Source: Cyclobacteriaceae bacterium
GTDB lineage: Bacteria; Bacteroidota; Bacteroidia; Cytophagales; Cyclobacteriaceae
Direction: 5' to 3'
Length of the DNA stretch: 5,593 nucleotides
NCBI GenBank assembly: GCA_025455225.1
Contig: JALOMY010000225.1
Span: 1 to 5,593 of the forward strand
The translations under genes were made by a program, and so were the position numbers. Below the pieces are notes generated by a model that made no database searches, was not told where the DNA came from, and saw nothing but the letters and a program-made list of their open reading frames with translations. Of the stretch, positions 1-5,593 are shown piece after piece (the stretch's first letter is position 1; the number at the start of each line of letters is the position of its first letter).

Positions 1-528
1 GGAACCAAAGCACCTGAATTTAAACTTGCGGATGTTGTATCCGGAGAGGAGATTTCGTTAGCCAGTCATCGGGGTGAAGTCGCTACCGTAATCTTGTTTA
101 TTTGCGACCATTGTCCTTATGTGCGTCATATCAATGCACAATTAGTCAGGGTGGCTGCTGCTTACAAGACAAAAGGCATCCAGTTTATTGCCATCAGCTC
201 CAACGATATAAAGCAGTATCCTGACGATGGACCGCAACACATGAAAGAAGTTGCCGTTCAGCTCGGTTATCCATTTCCCTATCTTTTTGATTCATCTCAG
301 GAAGTAGCGCGGGCGTACGATGCCGCCTGTACGCCTGATATATTTGTTTAAGATAAGGAGTTGCTTCTTGTCTATCGTGGGCAGTTTGACAACTCCCGGC
401 CAAAAAATAATTTACCGGTAAACGGCAAGGACTTAACAGATGCATTGGATGCCCTGATTGAAAACAGACCCGTTTCAACGGAGCAGAAGCCCGGTATAGG
501 TTGCAACATCAAATGGAAACCGCATTAG
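1..528 (+). pseudogene. PRX-like thioredoxin-fold protein, 5' partial, interrupted by in-frame TAA
   Basis: Frame 1 is open from the window edge and reads as an AhpC/TSA (PRX-like 1) domain: GTKAPEFKL at the start, a CDHCPYV active site (Cys at window residues 35 and 38), the ISSND segment and CTPDIFV at 110-116. A TAA at 349-351 then stops it. The same frame continues without a gap as DKELLLVYRGQFDNSRP, PVNGKDL and a terminal GIGCNIKWK, ending at TAG 526-528. This tail is typical of the family, so the stop replaces the aromatic residue usually found after IFV; TAT or TAC to TAA is a single change. Only a few N-terminal codons are probably missing. The family is presumed to act in thiol redox, with no signal peptide assessable here. 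A truncated product would lack about 58 residues. A sequencing error is a real alternative; TAA argues against selenocysteine recoding. Confidence 0.82.
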
Positions 529-583
529 TTCCTATTCAGAGTAAACTTAATTAACTTCATCGCCTGCAGAATGTAAACATGTT

Positions 584-1936
584 ATGAAACGTCTTATCTT
601 TTTTTGGCTTCTTTTGATTTCACCAATACTTCTTGCTCAGCCAAAGGAAACCTGGCGTAAACTCTTTAATGAGAAAGATCTGAGCGGCTGGAAAGTGCTT
701 AATGGAAAAGCCCGTTATGAAGTACAGGATAAAATGATTGTCGGCACAACGGTCGCCAATGAGCCCAATTCTTTTTTGGTTACGGAAGAGCAATTCGGAG
801 ATTTTATTCTTGAGCTGGAGTTTAAAATTGATGAAGGAACCAATTCAGGAATTCAGTTCAGAAGTGAAAGTAAAGCCGACTATCAGAACGGACGCGTACA
901 TGGTTACCAATACGAAATCGATCCCACTGCACGCGCCTGGACCGGTGGTATTTATGATGAAGCACGAAGAGATTGGTTGTATCCGTTGGAATATAATCCG
1001 CAAGCAAAGAAAGCTTTCAAAGCCGGGCAATGGAATACAGCACGAATTGAGAGCATTGGTACAACCCTACGAACCTATATAAACGGAATTCCAGCTGCCC
1101 ATGTGGTTGATAATAAAACCCTGAAGGGTTTCATAGCCTTGCAGGTTCATTCGGTGAACACGCCAGAAGAAGCAGGAAAGCATGTCTACTTCCGGAACAT
1201 TCGAATCCATACCAGTAATCCAAAGTCCTCGCCATTAGATTCCATTTTTGTTGTCAACCTGATACCCAATACCCTTAGTGATCAGGAATTGAAGAATGGT
1301 TTAACCTTGTTATGGGATGGAAAGACAACCAATGGGTGGCGGGGCGCATACAAAGAAAAATTTCCGGATAAGGGCTGGATTATTGAAGATGGTGTTCTTA
1401 GCGTTGTGAAATCAGGCGGAGGTGAATCGGTTAATGGTGGAGATATTGTTGCCGTTAAACAATACGGAGCATTTGATCTTCAGTTTGAATTTAAATTAAC
1501 TGAAGGCGCAAACAGCGGGGTTAAGTACTTTGTAACCGAGAGTGAAGGAAATAAGGGTTCTGCCATTGGGTTGGAGTACCAGATATTGGATGATACCCGC
1601 CACCCTGACGCTAAAGAAGGTGTAGTAGGAAACCGAACGTTAGCCTCCCTGTATGATTTAATTCCCTCCGTTAAGATTCAACGAGGCCAACGCAAAATCG
1701 GAGAATGGAACCAGGGACGAATCGTTGTCCATCCGGACAATCGCATAGAGCATTGGTTGAACGGGTATAAGGTAGTGGAGTATCAACGCGGCACACCCAT
1801 CTATCAGGCCCTGGTTGCGCGAAGCAAATACGCGATATGGCCTAACTTCGGAATGGCAGATAAAGGATTTATTTTATTGCAGGATCATGGAGATGCCTTG
1901 TCGTTCAGAAGCATTAGGATTAAAGAATTGAAATAG
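584..1936 (+). CDS. Secreted tandem DUF1080 (3-keto-disaccharide hydrolase family) protein
   Basis: This 450-residue protein begins with a signal peptide: K2-R3, a hydrophobic run at 4-17, and probable signal peptidase I cleavage after A18 (LLA|Q). There is no lipobox cysteine, so it is likely periplasmic and soluble. Two DUF1080 (PF06439) concanavalin-like beta-sandwich domains follow. Domain 1 spans about 22-210 (LFNEKDLSGW, EGTNSGIQFRS, GYQYEID, GGIYDEA, GQWNTARI, LQVHS, VYFRNIRI). Domain 2 spans about 238-450 (LWDGKTTNGWRG, EGANSGVKYFV, GLEYQILDD, SLYDLI, GEWNQGRI, LQDHG, FRSIRIKEL). Members of this family cleave 3-keto glycosides by elimination or hydrolysis after a Gfo/Idh/MocA enzyme oxidises the sugar at C3; exactly such an enzyme is encoded next. 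The substrate is not readable from sequence. The start is the first ATG before the signal peptide, 55 bases after the preceding gene; no clear Shine-Dalgarno is seen. Confidence 0.93.
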   Translation: MKRLIFFWLLLISPILLAQPKETWRKLFNEKDLSGWKVLNGKARYEVQDKMIVGTTVANEPNSFLVTEEQFGDFILELEFKIDEGTNSGIQFRSESKADYQNGRVHGYQYEIDPTARAWTGGIYDEARRDWLYPLEYNPQAKKAFKAGQWNTARIESIGTTLRTYINGIPAAHVVDNKTLKGFIALQVHSVNTPEEAGKHVYFRNIRIHTSNPKSSPLDSIFVVNLIPNTLSDQELKNGLTLLWDGKTTNGWRGAYKEKFPDKGWIIEDGVLSVVKSGGGESVNGGDIVAVKQYGAFDLQFEFKLTEGANSGVKYFVTESEGNKGSAIGLEYQILDDTRHPDAKEGVVGNRTLASLYDLIPSVKIQRGQRKIGEWNQGRIVVHPDNRIEHWLNGYKVVEYQRGTPIYQALVARSKYAIWPNFGMADKGFILLQDHGDALSFRSIRIKELK

Positions 1937-1967
1937 AATTACAGGTTGTTATTGGATCCTTGCTTAC

Positions 1968-2062
1968 TGAAAGGAATAGATACTGATGGATATTACCTTT
2001 CAATCAGTATCTATCTTCTTCTAAGAATATCCATCGATATCAGTTAATATCAACAAGTATCT
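1968..2062. repeat. Cluster of overlapping inverted repeats in the DUF1080-oxidoreductase gap
   Basis: The 150-base gap holds several perfect but mutually exclusive pairings. Stem A is atagatactgat (1976-1987) with atcagtatctat (2003-2014), 12 bp. Stem B is gatggatatt (1985-1994) with aatatccatc (2026-2035), 10 bp, sharing bases 1985-1987 with A. Stem C is tgaaagg (1968-1974) with cctttca (1996-2002), 7 bp, interlocked with A. Further copies of the right half-sites, atcagt (2039-2044) and agtatct (2056-2062), could also pair with the left arm of A. No T-run follows stem A, so a classical intrinsic terminator is unlikely. It may be an RNA switch or mRNA-processing element between the two genes, a binding site, or a remnant repeat. 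The repeats are seen directly; the role is unknown. Confidence 0.6.
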
Positions 2063-2086
2063 TGAAGATTAAAAACCAGAAAACAT

Positions 2087-3436
2087 ATGAAGAACACCAG
2101 GCGAGCATTCTTGAAGAAAACAACGCTGGCTGCTGCAGGAACTGCTATTGCGTTCAGTGCGAAAAGTTATGTTAACATTCTCGGGGCCAATGACCGGGTT
2201 CGCGTTGGCGTTATCGGTTTTTCAGATCGGTTTCGGTATTCGCTTTTGCCTGCCTTTTTAAATCACCACACTGAATTGAATTTCGATATCACTGCGCTGT
2301 CCGATATCTGGAAGATCAGGCGCGATGAAGGTCAGGTATATCTTAAGGAAAAATTAGGTCATGATGTAAAAGCTTTTCGTAACAACGAAGAATTATACGA
2401 TTCCAAAAATACGGATGCAGTCATAATCAGTACAGCCGATTTTCAGCATGCCCTTCATACCATTGAGGCTGTTCGGGCTGGTTGTGATGCATATGTAGAA
2501 AAGCCGTTTGCCGAAACCATGGAAGATAACCGTGCGGCTTTAAAAGCAGTGAAAGAAACTGGTAAAATAATACAGATCGGGTCGCAGCGAAGAAGCGGTG
2601 CCAACTATCATGCGGCTGCTAACTTCATTCAAAGCGGTAAGTTCGGGCCCATTACCATGGTTGAACTTACGTGGAATGTGAACCAGCCAGGCCGATGGCG
2701 CAGGCCACAATTGGTTACACAACTCAAAGAAGCCGAAACCGATTGGAAACGCTATCTCATAAACCGCCCTGTTGTACCGTTTGATGCACGTAAGCACCTG
2801 GAGTATCGCTTGTTCTGGCCTTATTCTTCAGGCATGCCCGGGCAATGGATGAGTCATCAGATCGATACTGTGCATTGGTTCACCGGATTAAAGCACCCAC
2901 GGAGCGTTGTTGCCAATGGCGGTGTTTATTTCTGGAAGGACGGGCGCGAAAACTGGGATACCATGACGGCCGTGTTTGATTATGGACCGGAGAATGATCC
3001 GTCTACAGGTTTCCAGGTTGTATTTAGTTCACGCATGCATAACGGTGTGGAACGGCCAACAGAAATTTATTTTTCTAATGGAGGCGAGCTAAACCTCATT
3101 ACGAATAGAGTATCCCCGAACGGAGGGTTAACCGAAAATTTTGCGCGAGCTATGAATCTGCAACCGAACCTGTTGCCGGAAGTCACCTTAGAAGACCCTT
3201 CCGTACAGACGGTATCAAGCGCCAATACGGGTGGAGACATCACCACATCCAATCATATGCGTAACTGGATGGAGTGTGTGCGATCACGTAAGCAGCCCAA
3301 TGCTCCTGTGGAAGCGGGGTATCAGCACTCCATTGCATGCATCATGACGACAGCAGCAGCTCGTACAGGAGATAAAGCTACTTTTAATGAAACGACACAA
3401 GAAGTAATGGCAGGTGGAAAAATTTTTAAGTATTAG
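2087..3436 (+). CDS. Tat-exported Gfo/Idh/MocA family oxidoreductase
   Basis: This 449-residue protein starts with a twin-arginine signal (T4-R5-R6-A-F-L-K) and a hydrophobic stretch at about 12-25, so export of a folded, cofactor-loaded enzyme to the periplasm is expected. The Rossmann domain runs from about 37 to 165: RVGVIGFSDR at 39-48, acidic D73 after strand two (ALSDIW), and the family EKP signature at 138-140 (YVEKPF). The C-terminal alpha/beta domain carries MSHQIDTVHW (H257, D260, H263), matching the usual catalytic region. Relatives with Tat signals often keep NAD(P) tightly bound and oxidise or rearrange sugars; DUF1080 neighbours suggest C3 oxidation of glycosides, which is inference. 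The glycine-rich loop is atypical: G44-F-S-D-R-F where GxGxxG is expected. The ATG at 2087 is fixed by the Tat motif; the leader is A-rich without a clear Shine-Dalgarno. Confidence 0.93.
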   Translation: MKNTRRAFLKKTTLAAAGTAIAFSAKSYVNILGANDRVRVGVIGFSDRFRYSLLPAFLNHHTELNFDITALSDIWKIRRDEGQVYLKEKLGHDVKAFRNNEELYDSKNTDAVIISTADFQHALHTIEAVRAGCDAYVEKPFAETMEDNRAALKAVKETGKIIQIGSQRRSGANYHAAANFIQSGKFGPITMVELTWNVNQPGRWRRPQLVTQLKEAETDWKRYLINRPVVPFDARKHLEYRLFWPYSSGMPGQWMSHQIDTVHWFTGLKHPRSVVANGGVYFWKDGRENWDTMTAVFDYGPENDPSTGFQVVFSSRMHNGVERPTEIYFSNGGELNLITNRVSPNGGLTENFARAMNLQPNLLPEVTLEDPSVQTVSSANTGGDITTSNHMRNWMECVRSRKQPNAPVEAGYQHSIACIMTTAAARTGDKATFNETTQEVMAGGKIFKY

Positions 3437-3483
3437 CATGAACAACCTCCAACCCATTAGCTTAGTGCGGAATCAATTCAACT

Positions 3484-3708
3484 ATGGCATCAACAAAAAT
3501 TATTGTAAACAATAACGGATCCTTGAAAGTAGAAGGAGATTTTGAGATTTCGGATACCCAAGGCAATGTGTACGGCCTTCAGGGAAGGACCATTGTATCG
3601 CTTTGCCGTTGCGGGCTTTCCAAAAACAAACCTTTCTGCGATGCATCGCACAAGGGAAATTTTGAGCACGAAGCAAAAGCTTTTGAACTGCCTCCCAGGA
3701 AATCCTGA
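3484..3708 (+). CDS. Small CDGSH-type iron-sulfur domain protein
   Basis: This 74-residue protein contains one CDGSH zinc-finger-like domain (PF09360 type), which binds a [2Fe-2S] cluster with three cysteines and one histidine. The ligands are visible as C41-R-C43, then P50-F-C52-D-A-S-H56; the spacing matches the family. The signature reads CDASH instead of CDGSH, a conservative change outside the ligands. An N-terminal strand region (KIIVNNNGSLKVEGDFEI) and the LQGRTIVSLCRCGLS lead-in are normal for bacterial single-domain members. No signal peptide or membrane segment is present, so it is likely cytoplasmic. The start at 3484 is the only in-frame ATG after a stop at 3463-3465. It lies 47 bases after the oxidoreductase and may be co-transcribed with it. 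Its role, possibly electron transfer or iron-sulfur handling, is not established. Confidence 0.93.
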   Translation: MASTKIIVNNNGSLKVEGDFEISDTQGNVYGLQGRTIVSLCRCGLSKNKPFCDASHKGNFEHEAKAFELPPRKS

Positions 3709-3784
3709 ATCAGCAGATAATCACTCGACAGGCATTTTACCAGCACATTCCGGGCTTTATACTATGGGGCGTTAATTGTTTTGT

Positions 3785-3798
3785 TTAACTTCGGTTAA
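3785..3798 (+). promoter_or_regulatory. Small hairpin with UUCG loop in the cytochrome c leader
   Basis: TTAAC (3785-3789) and GTTAA (3794-3798) form a 5-bp stem closed by C-G around a TTCG loop, 28 bases before the cytochrome ATG. C(UUCG)G is an unusually stable RNA tetraloop, so the leader may fold locally. The stem is short and AT-rich, so chance is a fair explanation. No convincing promoter could be assigned in the 118-base gap 3709-3826. Confidence 0.25.
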
Positions 3799-3826
3799 TC
3801 ATTTCCAAACCAAACCCCCATTAATC

Positions 3827-4807
3827 ATGAACAAAGTGCTGAAATATTTCGGCTATCTGCTGCTTTTTATTGTATTGGCAGTAGGGGCCATCCTCATGTA
3901 TGTCAGTATGGCTTTGCCGGATGTTGGCGAAGCCGAAGATCTGAAAATTGAGTACACCCAGGAGCGCATTGACCGCGGCAGATATCTGGCTAATGCGGTA
4001 ATGCTCTGCATGGATTGCCATGCTGAACGCGATTTTTCAAAATTCTCCGGGCCGCCTAAGGATGGAACATTAGGGAGTGGTGGAGACCGGTTTGATCAAA
4101 CCATGGGTTTTCCAGGTGTTTTCTACGCGAAGAACATTTCACCGTATGGCGTAAGCCGGTATACGGATGGCGAGCTTTACCGTGTAATAACTACCGGTGT
4201 AAATAAAGATGGAAAAGCCATGTTCCCGGTTATGCCGTATTTATACTACGGCAAAATGGATCCTGAAGATATTTATAGTGTGATTGCTTATATCCGCTCC
4301 CTGGAGCCTGTAGAGAAAGAAATACCCGAGTCTAAAGCAGACTTTCCATTTAACTTTATCGTCAACACCATACCGCATCAAGCTCAACCCCAACAGCGTC
4401 CGGATAAATCGGACTGGATTGCTTACGGTGCATATATGACCAACGCTTCAGGCTGTATTGAATGCCATACCAATGTTAATGGAGGACAGATCATTAAGGA
4501 ACTTGCATTTTCGGGTGGACGTGAATTTCAGTTTCCCGATGGATCAGTATTACGTTCCATGAACATCACACCAGATAAAACCGGAATAGGTACCTGGACT
4601 GAAGAGAAATTTGTACATCAATTCAAGCAGTATGCGGATTCATCCTATGTGATACCCTCGGTGGCGCCCGGTGAATACAATTCCATTATGCCGTGGATGA
4701 TGTATGCCCATATGGAAGAAGATGACCTCAAAGCCATCTACGCTTATCTGAAAACCGTTAAGCCGATTGAAAATATTGTTGAGCGGTTTACGCCTTCAGA
4801 AAAATAA
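3827..4807 (+). CDS. Membrane-anchored diheme cytochrome c
   Basis: This 326-residue protein has an N-terminal membrane segment at about 7-29 (positive K3, K6 before it; no clear cleavage site), then two cytochrome c domains facing the periplasm. Heme 1 binds at C61-M-D-C64-H65, with the probable axial Met in FPVMPY (M136). Heme 2 binds at C210-I-E-C213-H214, with the probable axial Met in SIMPWMMY (M288). The blocks AKNISPYGVSRYTDGEL and MNITPDKTGIGTW resemble the cytochrome subunits of periplasmic alcohol and sugar dehydrogenases. It probably passes electrons from a periplasmic donor towards the respiratory chain; the neighbouring Tat oxidoreductase is a candidate donor, but this is not shown. 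The ATG at 3827 is preferred over an in-frame TTG at 3776 because it places the positive residues directly before the membrane segment. It ends just before the terminator. Confidence 0.92.
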   Translation: MNKVLKYFGYLLLFIVLAVGAILMYVSMALPDVGEAEDLKIEYTQERIDRGRYLANAVMLCMDCHAERDFSKFSGPPKDGTLGSGGDRFDQTMGFPGVFYAKNISPYGVSRYTDGELYRVITTGVNKDGKAMFPVMPYLYYGKMDPEDIYSVIAYIRSLEPVEKEIPESKADFPFNFIVNTIPHQAQPQQRPDKSDWIAYGAYMTNASGCIECHTNVNGGQIIKELAFSGGREFQFPDGSVLRSMNITPDKTGIGTWTEEKFVHQFKQYADSSYVIPSVAPGEYNSIMPWMMYAHMEEDDLKAIYAYLKTVKPIENIVERFTPSEK

Positions 4808-4811
4808 GGGT

Positions 4812-4849
4812 AAACAGGAATCACCGAAAACATCCGATGATTCCTGTTT
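4812..4849. terminator. Intrinsic, probably bidirectional, terminator
   Basis: AAACAGGAATCA (4812-4823) and TGATTCCTGTTT (4838-4849) are a perfect 12-bp inverted repeat with a 14-base loop. The right arm ends in TTTT (4847-4850) for plus-strand transcripts. On the minus strand the stem is flanked by a T-rich tract slightly further out (TTATTTTT, reading from 4807 to 4800). It sits between the convergent cytochrome c gene and the hydrogenase protease gene and can serve both. Confidence 0.85.
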
Positions 4850-5328
4850 TACAATTGACGTTGCCGGTTTATAGCAAAGCTCACGTATTCTTCTTTTAAG
4901 TGCGGGGATTGCAGCACGAACCTCCGGAGAGAGTTCAACGGATAGGGGCTGTATTGAATTCACGGAAACAACAAAGAGATAAATATCCGGAAGTTTATCC
5001 AACAGGGTAAGCGATTCAACCAGGTCTTTTAATCCGATTTCATGTGTACTCATTGCTTTAGGAAAATCAGATGCAAATCTTGGCCGGATTAATTGAATCG
5101 TTCCTGCCGGTTTATTGTCAAGCGTGGCATCAATGAGAATTACCCTTGGGTACGATTCAATGCATTCCATTAATTGAAAGCCAGCAGTACCACCATCAAG
5201 CACATCGGCCAGGCCATGGTTTCAGGTATTTCTTCCTGAAGTTCACGGGCAACATGCACGCCAAGACCTTCATCACCCATCAGGTAGTTGCCTACGCCCA
5301 GAATCAATGTGTCGTTTTTCTTCTCCAT
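4849..5328 (-). pseudogene. hyaD: [NiFe]-hydrogenase maturation protease (HyaD/HybD family), two frameshifts
   Basis: This endopeptidase family removes the C-terminal tail of the hydrogenase large subunit after nickel insertion, in the cytoplasm. The N-terminal piece (from ATG 5328) reads MEKKNDTLILGVGNYLMGDE and on to ARELQEEIPETM. The frame is then lost near 5212-5214. One missing base restores LADVLDGGTAGFQL, VILIDA, STHEIGL and VNSIQPLSVELSPEV. A second break at the GGGG run 4903-4906 (CCCC in the coding strand) is inferred: removing one C gives AAIPHLKEEYVSF and a TAA at 4851-4849, at the terminator edge. The repaired protein has 159 residues, normal for the family, with nickel ligands equivalent to HybD E16, D62 and H93 at E20, D67 and H96. 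Without the second repair the frame runs through the hairpin to 4796. An upstream ATG at 5340 is possible. The first break is clear; the second is less certain. Confidence 0.85.
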
Positions 5329-5366
5329 CGATGAATACATCTTTCGTTTATACTTTGTAGATAGGA

Positions 5367-5445
5367 GTGTCTTTCTGACTTCGTGGTTCAATTAGAAGCG
5401 ACACTATACAGTCAAATAAATGAGTCACGAAGTCACATAGGACAT
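5367..5445. repeat. Imperfect inverted repeat in the hydrogenase cytochrome-protease gap
   Basis: The core TGACTTCGTG (5376-5385) is perfectly inverted as CACGAAGTCA (5426-5435). Arms extend to 15 positions (5376-5390 with 5421-5435) with two mismatches that are G-U in plus-strand RNA. Weaker similarity continues outward with a one-base offset (GTGTC near 5367; the opposite arm near 5445). About 30 bases separate the arms. The ACTTCGTGGTT and CACGAAGTCAC wording resembles short dispersed intergenic repeats I associate with bacterial genomes, but copy number cannot be checked here. The rest of 5329-5477 shows no gene. It could also fold in the minus-strand transcript and affect expression between the cytochrome and protease genes. 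Confidence 0.55.
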
Positions 5446-5477
5446 AAAGCATCATACGGTTTTAATGTGAACCAGAT

Positions 5478-5593
5478 TCAGTTCTTTTTCTTTGTTTCTT
5501 TTGCTTTATCGGCTTCAAATATTTCTTCTTCAATGAATTTCCATCCTCCACCCATAGAAGATATCTCACCTCGTCCTTCCACATAATCGTGAT
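5478..5593 (-). CDS. hyaC: [NiFe]-hydrogenase b-type cytochrome subunit, C-terminal fragment
   Basis: Only the last 37 codons are inside the window, ending at TGA 5480-5478; the gene continues beyond the right edge. The readable end is HDYVEGRGEISSMGGGWKFI followed by an acidic then lysine-rich tail (EEEIFEADKAKETKKKN). It resembles the cytoplasmic C-terminus of HyaC/CybH cytochromes b, where the last membrane helix is followed by an R-x-D...ISxM-x-x-G(Y/W) pattern; E. coli HyaC has a comparable segment. This subunit holds hemes b in the membrane and passes electrons from the periplasmic uptake hydrogenase to quinone. Its place directly upstream of a maturation protease fits the order small subunit, large subunit, cytochrome b, protease. 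Identification rests on a short fragment, so another membrane protein cannot be fully excluded. Confidence 0.7.
   Translation of the reverse strand, partial: HDYVEGRGEISSMGGGWKFIEEEIFEADKAKETKKKN

Noticed and set aside
349..351. Stop codon recoding in the PRX-like gene
   Set aside because: The codon is TAA; selenocysteine uses TGA and pyrrolysine TAG, and no unusual context is visible.
194..478. 94-codon minus-strand ORF opposite the PRX-like gene
   Set aside because: It is antisense to a clear family sequence and has no recognisable domain.
3438..3515. 25-codon ORF overlapping the start of the CDGSH gene
   Set aside because: Its translation has no recognisable feature and it is out of frame with a clear family member.
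3776..3826. TTG-initiated 17-residue extension of the cytochrome c
   Set aside because: It would put a polar stretch before the membrane segment; ATG 3827 gives a normal positively charged N-terminus.
4796..4848. C-terminal extension of the protease frame through the hairpin into the cytochrome gene
   Set aside because: It crosses a perfect terminator stem and overlaps the convergent coding region; one base removed at 4903-4906 gives a family-length end at 4849.
5203..5220. Programmed -1 frameshift at the first protease break
   Set aside because: No X-XXY-YYZ slippery heptamer is present at the junction, and I know of no programmed frameshifting in this family.
5329..5391. TTG-started N-terminal extension of the maturation protease
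   Set aside because: It reads into the intergenic inverted repeat; family members begin a few residues before GVGN, fitting ATG 5328.
5383..5586. 67-codon plus-strand ORF at the right end
   Set aside because: It runs antisense through the inverted repeat and the cytochrome b C-terminus, with low-complexity phenylalanine and serine runs.

Overview
The window looks like chromosomal DNA from a member of the Bacteroidota, probably close to the Cytophagales. The clues are moderate, slightly AT-rich composition, A-rich leaders without clear Shine-Dalgarno sequences, and gene families common in that phylum: a tandem DUF1080 protein, a Tat-exported Gfo/Idh/MocA oxidoreductase and a PRX-like thioredoxin-fold protein. 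The taxon is inferred from protein style only. No rRNA, tRNA, CRISPR array or transposase gene is visible.

Layout, plus strand (1-4807). The window opens inside a PRX-like thioredoxin-fold gene (1-528). It is intact in reading frame except for one in-frame TAA at 349-351. Next come a secreted two-domain DUF1080 (3-keto-disaccharide hydrolase family) protein (584-1936), a 150-base gap packed with inverted repeats, a Tat-signal Gfo/Idh/MocA oxidoreductase (2087-3436), a small CDGSH-type iron-sulfur protein (3484-3708) and a membrane-anchored diheme cytochrome c (3827-4807). A strong inverted repeat (4812-4849) closes this block.

Layout, minus strand (5593-4849). A convergent hydrogenase gene block enters from the right. 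It begins with the last 37 codons of a [NiFe]-hydrogenase b-type cytochrome subunit (HyaC/CybH type, 5478-5593). After about 150 bases containing an imperfect inverted repeat comes a HyaD/HybD-family hydrogenase maturation protease (5328 to about 4849). Its three metal-ligand positions are present, but the reading frame is broken twice by apparent single-base indels. Repairing both gives a 159-residue protein that stops exactly at the edge of the terminator.

How the genes may work together. DUF1080 proteins and Tat-exported Gfo/Idh/MocA enzymes are known partners in oxidative (3-keto) glycoside breakdown in Bacteroidota. The adjacent diheme cytochrome could take electrons from periplasmic oxidation, but that link is inference. 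The hydrogenase block is separate, pointing to H2 uptake through a membrane cytochrome b. Three gene-breaking lesions in two unrelated genes within 5.6 kb raise the question of uncorrected sequencing or assembly errors versus real gene decay.
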